Positions 18,627-25,783 of a stretch of 64,000 nucleotides of DNA are shown one piece after another. The number at the start of each line of letters is the position of its first letter. The first letter of the stretch is position 1. The DNA is from BOG-908 sp965198825. Lineage in GTDB: Bacteria > Pseudomonadota > Alphaproteobacteria > Acetobacterales > Acetobacteraceae. The stretch spans positions 868,001 to 932,000 of the forward strand of contig CBDAQB010000003.1 in assembly GCA_965198825.1 (NCBI GenBank), in the 5' to 3' direction. Under the pieces are notes generated by a model. The model was given only the letters and a program-made list of their open reading frames with translations, was not told the DNA's origin and did not search any database. A program made the position numbers and the translations under genes.

Positions 18627-18733
18627 CTTCTTTTAAAAAAAGAAGCAAAAAACTTTTGGACTTCTAGGCCGGGCTGGTCCTCACGCACGGGCCCAACACG
18701 CAAAAAGTTTTTGGTTCTTTTTTCAAAAAGAAC
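18627..18733. repeat. Family-1 repeat, full copy
   Basis: Left arm 18627-18658 closes with CTTC...GAAG, while the right arm 18701-18733 closes with GTTC...GAAC: the two arms differ from each other but each is internally paired. The centre is inverted relative to the 53431 copy. It lies between pqqD and the lipoprotein gene, both on the plus strand. Confidence 0.88.
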
Positions 18734-18756
18734 TCCCTTTCTTTCTAGGATTTCCC

Positions 18757-19332
18757 ATGCGTTTCGCAGCCCTCGCATCGCTCCTCGTCATCGCCGCCTG
18801 CGCCAAACCGCCCAGCGGATTGCTGGACGCGCGGCCGGTTCATCTCGATGCGACGTACCACCGCGTGCTCGTGGTTGGCGTCGGCGAGGATGAGGCGTCG
18901 CGTCGGCGGCTCGAGGCGGCGTTCGCGTCGTACCTGCCTGGGGCGACCCCTGCCTCCAGCGTGATCGGCGGATTTGGCCAGCCCGGTGTGGCGGACATTG
19001 CGGCGGCCGAGGCGCGGTTGGGTGCGGACGCGGTGCTGGCCGTGCGGCTGCTTCCCGTGAGCCAGCATTCGGACTCTTCACCCGGCTATGTCTATGGGCT
19101 GCCCGCGTCCGCGATGCCCGTTGGCTTCGCCGGGTTCTACCGTAACGCCATCGCCACGGGCGCCGGTCATTTCGAAGCGGCGTCGCTGGAACTCGACCTC
19201 TGGGCGGTGCGCACGGACAGCCTGGCGTGGTCTGCGCTGACGCCGGTGTTCACTCCGACCGATGCGGCGACGATTACGGCAAGCGCGGCACAGGACACCG
19301 GCTTGGCGCTTCAGCCGCCTCTGCGACGATAG
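18757..19332 (+). CDS. Putative lipoprotein
   Basis: 191 residues beginning MRFAALASLLVIAAC, a type II signal peptide with the acylated Cys at residue 15. The mature part alternates beta and helical segments (YHRVLVVGVGEDEASRRRL, ADIAAAEARLGADAVLAVRL), like lipoproteins with a TolB-N or GNA1162-type fold, but no family can be named with confidence. The downstream metal-binding ABC protein starts one base after its stop, so the two are co-translated and may act together in the envelope. Confidence 0.75.
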   Translation: MRFAALASLLVIAACAKPPSGLLDARPVHLDATYHRVLVVGVGEDEASRRRLEAAFASYLPGATPASSVIGGFGQPGVADIAAAEARLGADAVLAVRLLPVSQHSDSSPGYVYGLPASAMPVGFAGFYRNAIATGAGHFEAASLELDLWAVRTDSLAWSALTPVFTPTDAATITASAAQDTGLALQPPLRR

Positions 19333-19333
19333 A

Positions 19334-20215
19334 ATGATCTTGCGGCTTTGGGGCTTGCCGGTGGTGCTGGCGTTGCTGGCAGGGCCGGCGGCTGGAGCGC
19401 CGCTGGCGGTCGTGGCGGCTGAGAATGTTTATGGCGACGTGGCCTCACAGATCGGCGGGGCCGATGTGAGCGTCATGAGCATACTCGATCATCCCAACCA
19501 GGATCCGCATCTTTTCGAAGCGAGCGCTTCCGTCGCGCGGGCGCTGGCGGTGGCGAGTATCGCGATCGCGAACGGCGGCGGTTATGATCCTTGGATGGCG
19601 AGCCTGCTGGCTGCATCGCCCAATTCTGCCCGGAAAACGCTCGTGGTGACCGATCTGACGGGACAAAAGCCGGGAGCCAATCCGCACCGTTGGTACGATC
19701 CGGCGGCAATGCCCGTGGTAGCGGGTGCACTGGCGGCGGCCATGGCATCGGCCGATGCCCCGCACGAGGCTGCGTACAGAAGCAGGTTGGCGGGGTTTCA
19801 GGCTTCGCTAGCGCCGCTGTCGGCGAAGATCGCGGCCATGCGGCAGCGTTTCGCCGGAGTGCCCATTGCCGCGACGGAGCCGATTTTTGGTCCGATGGCG
19901 GCGGCACTTGGCCTCTCCATGCATGAGGCGCGTTTTCAGCTCGCGGTGATGAACGGAACCGAGCCGGGCGCCTCCGATGTCGCCGCGTTCGAGGATGATT
20001 TGCGAGGGCGCCGGGTCAGGGCGCTGATCACCAACACCCAGGTTAGCAATTTGTCGGTTGCCCGCCTCGTCGCTCTGGCCAAGAACAATGGTGTCCCCGT
20101 GGTGGGCGTTACCGAAACACTTCCCCCATCGCAAACCTACCAAAGCTGGATGCTGGAAGAACTGGCCTCGCTAGAAGCAGCCCTAAGCCGGTCATCAAAG
20201 CGAGATCCAAACTAG
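19334..20215 (+). CDS. Metal ABC transporter substrate-binding protein (ZnuA/TroA-like)
   Basis: Periplasmic receptor for a zinc or manganese ABC importer, 293 residues with signal peptide LPVVLALLAGPAAGA. Family ligand motifs are visible: DHPNQDPHLFEAS (first His), GANPHRWYDPAAMP (second His), AATEPIFGPMA (Glu region) and a C-terminal block VGVTETLPPSQTYQSWM. The Asp-rich His loop of high-affinity ZnuA proteins is absent. No permease or ATPase gene is adjacent in this window. It overlaps nothing, but starts one base after a lipoprotein gene. A solo repeat arm begins exactly after its TAG stop. Confidence 0.85.
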   Translation: MILRLWGLPVVLALLAGPAAGAPLAVVAAENVYGDVASQIGGADVSVMSILDHPNQDPHLFEASASVARALAVASIAIANGGGYDPWMASLLAASPNSARKTLVVTDLTGQKPGANPHRWYDPAAMPVVAGALAAAMASADAPHEAAYRSRLAGFQASLAPLSAKIAAMRQRFAGVPIAATEPIFGPMAAALGLSMHEARFQLAVMNGTEPGASDVAAFEDDLRGRRVRALITNTQVSNLSVARLVALAKNNGVPVVGVTETLPPSQTYQSWMLEELASLEAALSRSSKRDPN

Positions 20216-20250
20216 CAAAAGTTTTTTGCTTCTTTTTTTCAAAAAAGAAG
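20216..20250. repeat. Family-1 repeat, solitary right arm
   Basis: Only the CAAAAG...GAAG arm is present, starting at the base immediately after the stop codon of the metal-binding protein; the left arm and centre are missing. The flank GCCTTCCTCCTTCC is retained. It looks like a decayed copy or an excision footprint, still able to form the arm hairpin. Confidence 0.85.
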
Positions 20251-20329
20251 GCCTTCCTCCTTCCTTCGCATCAGTTACGATACTCACGCATATCCCGGCG
20301 CGCGACCGGGTTCCGGAGGGACATTGACG

Positions 20330-21451
20330 ATGGCTGATCCGCAAACCGGCATGGACCGGGCCGACATGAAGAAGTTGCTCACCGTATCGAAGCGGGAGCC
20401 GGTTCATTGTGCAGTCGGACAGGGCAAGGACGCCGCCTTCGCGCTGCTGCTCATGGACAAGATCAAGTCCGGCAAGGCCCTCGAAGCTGCCATGATCAAG
20501 GAATTCCCGGAGGCGAAGAACCGCGGCTTCGGAACGGCGGTAGTCGACACCGACGAGGATCCGAAGCTTGCGAAGTTCACGCTGAACAAGGCACCCGGCG
20601 GCACGGCGAGGCGGATACACAAGACGCTGAAGGGGACCGGCTTCAGCAAGGTCATCATTGTCGATGAGGAAGGCCAGCCGCTCGACAGCCACGTCGGAGA
20701 GGAAGAGGAGGAGGGTCAGGGTGCGGCCGCACCTGCTGCGCCATCTCAGCCAGCCGCTGCAGCGCCCCCGCCGCCGCCCCCTCCGCCCGGCGCGCCGCCG
20801 TCCAACGCCGCCATGCTCGAGAAGGCGCTGGCCGCCATGGTGCCTGGTATACCGACCGCCGCGGCGGGACGGCAGGACGTCCAAAAGCAACTGGTCACAC
20901 TGGCGCAGCAGGCGCAGGCCGGCATCAAGGGCGGCGATCTCAACGCGGCGACAGCGGCCATCACCGCGCTGCGGACGGCTCTCGCGGCGGCATCCAATGC
21001 GGGTGCAGGCGGTTCAGCCCCATCGTCGGCGCCGACCGACGCGGGTGCCGCCGCTGGCGCGGTGGCTTACGGCAAGTCGCGCCTGGCATGGCTCGCGGCG
21101 CGGCAGAAGGTCATTTCCGACATCGAGAAGCTGCGGGCCGAGATTGTCGCCACTTACCAGGACGACGGCATCGCCCCGGAACTCGAGTCCAGCTACAAGG
21201 CGACGGTGCAGCCGATCATCGACCAGTTCGACACCGAACTGGCGGACGATCTCGACGCAGCGGTGAACGCGACCGACCCTGCGAAGCGGGGAGAGCTGGT
21301 CGGACAGGCAAAGGCGACGATCGACCGTTACCAGAAGTTCCTCGATGGCGAGCCGCTCATCGCAGACCTGGACGACAACCCCTTCGTGCCGCTTTCCATA
21401 CACGCAACGATTAGCAACACCCTAGCAGCCCTATCGAAAACCCTCCGTTAA
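20330..21451 (+). CDS. Unrecognised two-domain protein with poly-proline linker
   Basis: 373 residues from the ATG at 20330, ten bases after GGAGG. Residues 10-110 form a compact alpha/beta domain (KREPVHCAVGQGKDAAFALL, EFPEAKNRGFGTAVVDTDED, LKGTGFSKVIIVDEEG). An acidic run and a linker with eight consecutive prolines follow. Residues 155-373 are almost entirely helical: one helical block near 160-215 and a second from SRLAWLAARQKVISDIEKLR to the end, ending in DNPFVPLSIHATI. No signal peptide or membrane segment is seen. I cannot name a family. Stand-alone position (a repeat on each side) suggests its own promoter. Confidence 0.75.
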   Translation: MADPQTGMDRADMKKLLTVSKREPVHCAVGQGKDAAFALLLMDKIKSGKALEAAMIKEFPEAKNRGFGTAVVDTDEDPKLAKFTLNKAPGGTARRIHKTLKGTGFSKVIIVDEEGQPLDSHVGEEEEEGQGAAAPAAPSQPAAAAPPPPPPPPGAPPSNAAMLEKALAAMVPGIPTAAAGRQDVQKQLVTLAQQAQAGIKGGDLNAATAAITALRTALAAASNAGAGGSAPSSAPTDAGAAAGAVAYGKSRLAWLAARQKVISDIEKLRAEIVATYQDDGIAPELESSYKATVQPIIDQFDTELADDLDAAVNATDPAKRGELVGQAKATIDRYQKFLDGEPLIADLDDNPFVPLSIHATISNTLAALSKTLR

Positions 21452-21459
21452 GGATTGTA

Positions 21460-21564
21460 CTAGGCCGGCCGTCTCACGCTTTTTTCCTGCGCTCCGAAGC
21501 TCGTGGCCACAGAGGCCACTGCGCTTCGATGCTCGGGAAAACCATGCCGGCTTACTCGGCCTAG
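21460..21564. repeat. Family-2 repeat, copy 1
   Basis: Element of about 105 bp bounded by CTAGGCCG (21460-21467) and CGGCCTAG (21557-21564). It folds into a long hairpin whose core is GTGGCC (21503-21508), loop ACAGA, GGCCAC (21514-21519), with CGAAGC/GCTTCG outside it. It aligns end to end with the reverse complement of 32793-32899. It lies between convergent genes, 8 bases after a stop codon. Confidence 0.85.
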
Positions 21565-21611
21565 CGCATTATTGCGTTGGGCTGGTGGAGCGGAGCTTCG
21601 AGTGCGCCTGG

Positions 21612-21944
21612 CTAAGCGGGGCTATGGGGCATTTCGGCGGTGGCGTGAGTGGAGGCTGGCTGGTCGTCTTCGTCGGTGAAGTCGGCTGTCGGTTTGAAGC
21701 CGGGCTGGCTGGCGCGGAGGTGCCAGAGGCGCTCGTGCGACGCCAGCAGCGGGCCGACTATCGCCTCCCGGCGATCGGGACGCGGCGCGACACGCAACAG
21801 CACGACTTCAAGCGTCTCGAGCAGGTCGCCGGCGACCGACAATTCCCCTTCATCGCAGGCGTGGTCGAAGGCCGCCTGGATCTTGTCGCTCAAGCGGCGG
21901 CTATAGCGTTCCTGGTCGTTTGAAGGAGAAGTGGACTGCGACAT
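21612..21944 (-). CDS. Small hypothetical protein, 110 residues
   Basis: Helical N-terminal two thirds (ERYSRRLSDKIQAAFDHACD, GDLLETLEVVLLRV, then LLASHERLWHLR) followed by a disordered acidic tail. No signal peptide, membrane segment or known catalytic motif is visible. It has the look of a conserved alphaproteobacterial cytoplasmic protein, but I do not recognise it. The 147-base gap upstream is AT-rich and presumably holds its promoter and the end of the eipB transcript. Confidence 0.65.
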   Translation of the reverse strand: MSQSTSPSNDQERYSRRLSDKIQAAFDHACDEGELSVAGDLLETLEVVLLRVAPRPDRREAIVGPLLASHERLWHLRASQPGFKPTADFTDEDDQPASTHATAEMPHSPA

Positions 21945-22091
21945 GTTGCGGAAACCGTGACGTTACAGGGTGTGGATAACATGGCACTACGACGAAAGAA
22001 GATAAAGAGGATTGAGCAAAGTCTAGAAATTTAATTTTCTTCGCTCAATAAAGCGATTATAGGTAAATTCGGGGGAGGCTTTGCTGTATGC
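21945..22091. promoter_or_regulatory. AT-rich intergenic stretch between eipB and the 110-residue gene
   Basis: Notably AT-rich for this genome. It contains ATTGAGC and GCTCAAT as an inverted repeat (around 22012-22047) with a long AT-rich loop, which could act as an eipB terminator or an operator for the 110-residue gene. I see nothing more specific. Confidence 0.3.
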
Positions 22092-22901
22092 CTAGCAGTG
22101 CGGTGGCCGCTTCGGCTCGAACTGGTCGAGGGTTCCATCCATGCTGAAATCGCCGAAATTCATCGTCATCGCATCTGATACGCCGCTCGCGAAGTAATGG
22201 ATGCCGATTTCGTAGTCCGGTGTCTCGTCGGCCGCATCTTTTTCGACAGCAGCACGCTGGAAGAAGGCGATGTGCACCCTTCCAGCCGCCTGGTTGGACA
22301 GCGTGGGCCATTTCTGCTCAGACGCGGGTTTCCAGTTTTCCACAGTCACAAAGGTGTCTTGAGCGCCGTCGGTGCCTGTGCCGTCGAAAAGCGGGGCTGC
22401 GAAGAAACGCTTGCCTGCCGCGGCGGCGTTGATGAGGGCTGATGTGTGCGCCATTGGCAGGAGCGTGCCCGCCGGTAGAGGCAGGCGCTTCTTCTCGGGA
22501 GCGGTGTAGTCGGCGTAGCCGCGTCCCTGATGGGTTGCGCCGGTGTCGAGCGTCGCAGTTCCGTCGATCTGCGAGCTGACCGCGCCATCGGTGAGTTGCC
22601 TGGTGTGAAAATCGAGCCGTGACCCGTCCTTCGACTCCAAGGTCGCGTAGTCCGACACGGTGTTGATTTCCTGGCCATCCTTGTTGGTGAGCTGGATGGC
22701 CAGGTGCTGCGCCGTGGTCCAGGCGTTGCAAGTGTCGGTGACGTCGTAGGTCATGGTGCCCGAGGCCGCGAGCACGTTCTGGTTCGATGTTGTGTGGAGT
22801 GTGAGCTTGTAGACCGCATGGTGAGCCGCAAGCGGCATCGCTCCAGCAGGCATGGCCAAAGACACGACTGCAGCAAACAGGAAGTCGGCTTTAAGGCTCA
22901 T
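22092..22901 (-). CDS. eipB: EipB-family cell-envelope integrity protein (DUF1849)
   Basis: Periplasmic beta-spiral protein; in Brucella EipB maintains envelope integrity. The ATG at 22901 has GGAG 10 bases upstream and gives a signal peptide (FLFAAVVSLAMPAGAMP). The mature protein starts AAHHAVYKLTL, typical of DUF1849. Two cysteines remain: C58 in TDTCNAWTT and the very last residue, C269. This matches the conserved disulfide described for Brucella EipB (N-terminal Cys with C-terminal Cys). At 269 residues it is normal in size. It follows the SGNH hydrolase gene after about 107 bases on the same strand. Confidence 0.88.
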   Translation of the reverse strand: MSLKADFLFAAVVSLAMPAGAMPLAAHHAVYKLTLHTTSNQNVLAASGTMTYDVTDTCNAWTTAQHLAIQLTNKDGQEINTVSDYATLESKDGSRLDFHTRQLTDGAVSSQIDGTATLDTGATHQGRGYADYTAPEKKRLPLPAGTLLPMAHTSALINAAAAGKRFFAAPLFDGTGTDGAQDTFVTVENWKPASEQKWPTLSNQAAGRVHIAFFQRAAVEKDAADETPDYEIGIHYFASGVSDAMTMNFGDFSMDGTLDQFEPKRPPHC

Positions 22902-23008
22902 CGGGCAGTCTTCTCCAGGTGCGCTACAGGCGGCCGAAACAGCGCGATACCGGACATAGAGGCTGCAGTGGCGCCGCGCCAGGAGACCGGGCAGGCGCGC
23001 ATCTGCCT

Positions 23009-23770
23009 CTACGGATTGGTTGATGCCGACGAACGCGCAACTTGCTTGCCGATCGGCTGGCGGAGGGCTGTCGTGATCACATCGCCCAGGGCGCGGGCGA
23101 GGCACCCATAGCCGCGATTGTTCATGTGCAACCCGTCTGGTGCGACGAAATCCTCATAGGGTGAGCCGGCAGCGGCCCAATGGTCCATCAGCGCGCCGCG
23201 GGAAAACAGATTGACCCCGAGGTCGGCGGCCACTTCCTTGAGGGCGTTCTCCAGAATGCCATGCTCAGGGGACGCGAGGATGCGCGGCGAGCGCTGGTTG
23301 TCCATCATGATGACGTCGGCACCGGCGGCCTTCATCTTGTCGATGCCCTCGGCGACCAGCCGCTTGAAGGACGCTGGCGAGGCATCACGCACGGCGCCGT
23401 TCGCCCCGACCTGCCAGATCACCATTTGCGGATGAATCGCCAGAACATCCGAGTCCAGTCGCGCGAGTTCCTCGGGAGCATCCTGGCCGCCGATGCCGCG
23501 GTTGATGATGGCGAAATCGGCCTGCGGCAGCGCGTCGTTGAGTTCGCGCTGGAGAAGCGCCGGGTAGGAATGGGCCACGTTCGTGGACATCCAGCCGCGT
23601 GTGGAGGACGAGCCCAGGGCCACAACGACGATCGGCTGGTTGGTGGCGAGCGCCGCCCTCGTGTGCGGCAGCAAAGGCGTCGGGAAATCGCCGGCGGGGG
23701 GACAATTTTCCGGCGCAGCGTGGGCAGTCCCTATGGCGAGGATCAGGACGAGGGCGGCTAGCTTGTTCAT
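23009..23770 (-). CDS. Secreted SGNH/GDSL-type hydrolase
   Basis: 253 residues with signal peptide LAALVLILAIGTAHA. SGNH blocks are visible: block I GSSSTRG (nucleophile Ser, residue 54 or 55), block II INRGIGGQ, block III WQVGANGAV with Asn, block V VAPDGLHMNNRGY with the catalytic Asp and His. It is therefore probably an active esterase or acyl-hydrolase in the periplasm, perhaps on cell-wall or polysaccharide acyl groups. The upstream reading frame stays open through a family-1 repeat, but the ATG at 23770 is followed directly by a good signal peptide, so I keep it as the start. Confidence 0.85.
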   Translation of the reverse strand: MNKLAALVLILAIGTAHAAPENCPPAGDFPTPLLPHTRAALATNQPIVVVALGSSSTRGWMSTNVAHSYPALLQRELNDALPQADFAIINRGIGGQDAPEELARLDSDVLAIHPQMVIWQVGANGAVRDASPASFKRLVAEGIDKMKAAGADVIMMDNQRSPRILASPEHGILENALKEVAADLGVNLFSRGALMDHWAAAGSPYEDFVAPDGLHMNNRGYGCLARALGDVITTALRQPIGKQVARSSASTNP

Positions 23771-23816
23771 GACGGTGCGTAACGCTTGCGGGGGTGAGGC
23801 TAGTGGCAGGAAAGAA

Positions 23817-23927
23817 GTTCTTTTTTGAAAAAAAGAACTAGGAAACTTTTGCGAGTTGAGGCTGGGCGACGGCACAGGCCCGGCCCAAACGAATGAAGTT
23901 TCTTGCTTCTTTTTTTTACAACAGAAG
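23817..23927. repeat. Family-1 repeat, diverged full copy
   Basis: Left arm 23817-23851 closes with GTTC...GAAC; the right arm, about 23894-23927, is the most diverged in the window (ATGAAGTTTCTTGC, then TTTTTTTTACAACAGAAG). It lies between the nitronate monooxygenase stop and the SGNH hydrolase leader, both on the minus strand. Confidence 0.82.
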
Positions 23928-23940
23928 TGCTTGCCCTGCC

Positions 23941-24894
23941 TTAAGCGCCGATCCGAGCCCGAGCAGCCTGATACTCCACCTGCCAACGCGCCACCCGCTC
24001 CGCAGCCGGCAGGATCTCCCCGATCCCGCCGACCCCCTGCCCAGCACCCCAGATATCCCGCCAGGCTTTTGCTGAGCCGCTGCCGAAGTTCATCGCCGAG
24101 GCGTCCGAGACGGGCAGCGCCTCAGGGTCGAGGCCGGCCGCCACGATGGAGCTTTTCAGGTAGTTGCCGTGAACGCCGGTGAAGAGGTTGGTGTAGACGA
24201 TGTCGCCGGCGTGGGAGTCGATGATGGCTTGCTTGTAGCCGGCGGCCGCGTTGGCTTCCTCGGTCGCGATGAAGGCCGAGCCGATATAGGCGACGTCCGC
24301 TCCGGCGGCCTGCGCCGCGAGGATGCCGCCGCCGGTCGAAATCGCACCTGAGAGGGCGAGCGGGCCGTCGAACCAGGTGCGGATTTCGGCAATGAGCGCG
24401 AATGGCGAGAGTGTGCCGGCGTGTCCGCCTGCGCCGGCCGCGACGGCGATCAGGCCGTCGGCGCCCTTCTCGATCGCCTTGCGGGCGAAGGCCACGTTGA
24501 TGATGTCGTGCAGCACGATGCCGCCGTAGGAATGGATGGCGTCGAACACGTCAGTCCTCGCGCCGAGCGAGGTGATGACGATGGGCACCCGGTATTTCAC
24601 GCAGGAGGCGACATCCTGCTCGAGCCTGTCGTTCGAGCGGTGGACGATCTGGTTCACCGCGAACGGCGCGGCAGGGGCGTCGGGGTTCGCCTCATCGTAG
24701 GCGGCGAGTTCGTCGGTGATGCGGGCGAGCCAATCGTCCAGCAGCGGCTGCGGCCTGGCGTTAAGCGCCGGAAAGCTGCCGACGACGCCTGCCTTGCACT
24801 GGGCGATGACCAGGTCCGGGTTGCTGATGATGAATAGCGGGGCGCCGATCACCGGCAGCCGCAGTTTGCCTGCGAGGACGGGGGGAAGGCTCAT
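23941..24894 (-). CDS. Nitronate monooxygenase (2-nitropropane dioxygenase family)
   Basis: FMN-dependent TIM-barrel enzyme that oxidises alkyl nitronates, toxic metabolites such as propionate 3-nitronate. 317 residues. Family landmarks: LRLPVIGAPLFIISNPDL at the N-terminus, AVAAGAGGHAGTLSPFALI containing the active-site His, and ALSGAISTGGGILAAQAAGADVAYIGSAF for phosphate binding. It overlaps the upstream enoyl-CoA hydratase gene by 4 bases, so the two form an operon. Related proteins include FabK-like enoyl reductases, so substrate assignment is at family level. Confidence 0.9.
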   Translation of the reverse strand: MSLPPVLAGKLRLPVIGAPLFIISNPDLVIAQCKAGVVGSFPALNARPQPLLDDWLARITDELAAYDEANPDAPAAPFAVNQIVHRSNDRLEQDVASCVKYRVPIVITSLGARTDVFDAIHSYGGIVLHDIINVAFARKAIEKGADGLIAVAAGAGGHAGTLSPFALIAEIRTWFDGPLALSGAISTGGGILAAQAAGADVAYIGSAFIATEEANAAAGYKQAIIDSHAGDIVYTNLFTGVHGNYLKSSIVAAGLDPEALPVSDASAMNFGSGSAKAWRDIWGAGQGVGGIGEILPAAERVARWQVEYQAARARIGA

Positions 24895-25655
24895 GCGCCG
24901 GCAGCCTTGCCGCGCGCGGCGAAGAAGCGGGAGACCGTCTCCGCGAGTTCGGGTGTTTTCAGTTGCGCGGCGAACTCGCGGTTCTCCTCGGCCATGCGGG
25001 CCGGAATTTCCTGCGTGGTGGATTTCATCAGGCGCTTGGCGCGGCGCAGCGCGCTCGCGGGCTTGGCGGCCAGCCGCTCGGCAATCGCCTGCGCTTCAGC
25101 CACGGCCTGGCCGGCGGCTACCACGCGGGTCACGAAGCCCAGGGCGAAGGCCCGTTCGGCATCGACCGGGTCGCCGAGCAGAAGAAGCTCGGCCGCGCGG
25201 ATATGGCCGATGAGCCGGGGCACCAGAAGCGAACTGGCAGCTTCGGGCACCAGGGCGAGATCCACGAACGGCATCTGCAGCACGGCGTCAGGCTCGGCGA
25301 AGACGAAGTCGCAATGCAGCAGCATGGTGGTGCCGATGCCGATGGCGCGGCCCTGGATGGCGGCCATCAGGATCACCGGCGTCGAGGCGATCGCCGCCAT
25401 GAAGCGGCGCACCGGCGCATTCTCGCCTTCGGGGCGGTTGCTGACGAAATCCGCCAGGTCGTTCCCCGCGCAGAACATGCTGCCTTCGCCTGAGATGACG
25501 ATGGCGCAGACGCCCTCGTCGTGCTCGGCCTCGACGATGGCGTCGGCCATCGCGGCATACATCGCCGCCGTGAGGGCGTTCCGCTTGGCTGGCCGGTTGA
25601 TGCGTATGTGCAGGGCGCGACCGTTTCGGCTGATGCCGATCTCCGTCTCATTCAT
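24891..25655 (-). CDS. Enoyl-CoA hydratase/isomerase family protein
   Basis: Crotonase-fold protein of 254 residues. The start ATG at 25655 has GGGAGG about 8 bases upstream. Oxyanion-hole regions are EGSMFCAGNDLADF and AIQGRAIGIGTTMLLHCDFVF. Classical hydratases use two glutamates; here the second is kept (LALVPEAASS), but the position of the first is occupied by Thr in GIGTTMLL. That pattern is more like delta3-delta2 enoyl-CoA isomerases or other crotonase activities than a standard beta-oxidation hydratase. It is coupled to nitronate monooxygenase downstream by a 4-base overlap. Confidence 0.85.
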   Translation of the reverse strand: MNETEIGISRNGRALHIRINRPAKRNALTAAMYAAMADAIVEAEHDEGVCAIVISGEGSMFCAGNDLADFVSNRPEGENAPVRRFMAAIASTPVILMAAIQGRAIGIGTTMLLHCDFVFAEPDAVLQMPFVDLALVPEAASSLLVPRLIGHIRAAELLLLGDPVDAERAFALGFVTRVVAAGQAVAEAQAIAERLAAKPASALRRAKRLMKSTTQEIPARMAEENREFAAQLKTPELAETVSRFFAARGKAAGA

Positions 25656-25783
25656 GATGATGTCCTCCCTGCACGGGGTTACCGTATTGGGCAGTCTCAG
25701 GGAAGGTGGCGGCGCAACCCCTCCATTTCTTCCGAAGCATCGCCCGTGTATGGAGGCGCCCCATGAGCCTGCCTGCATAGACC

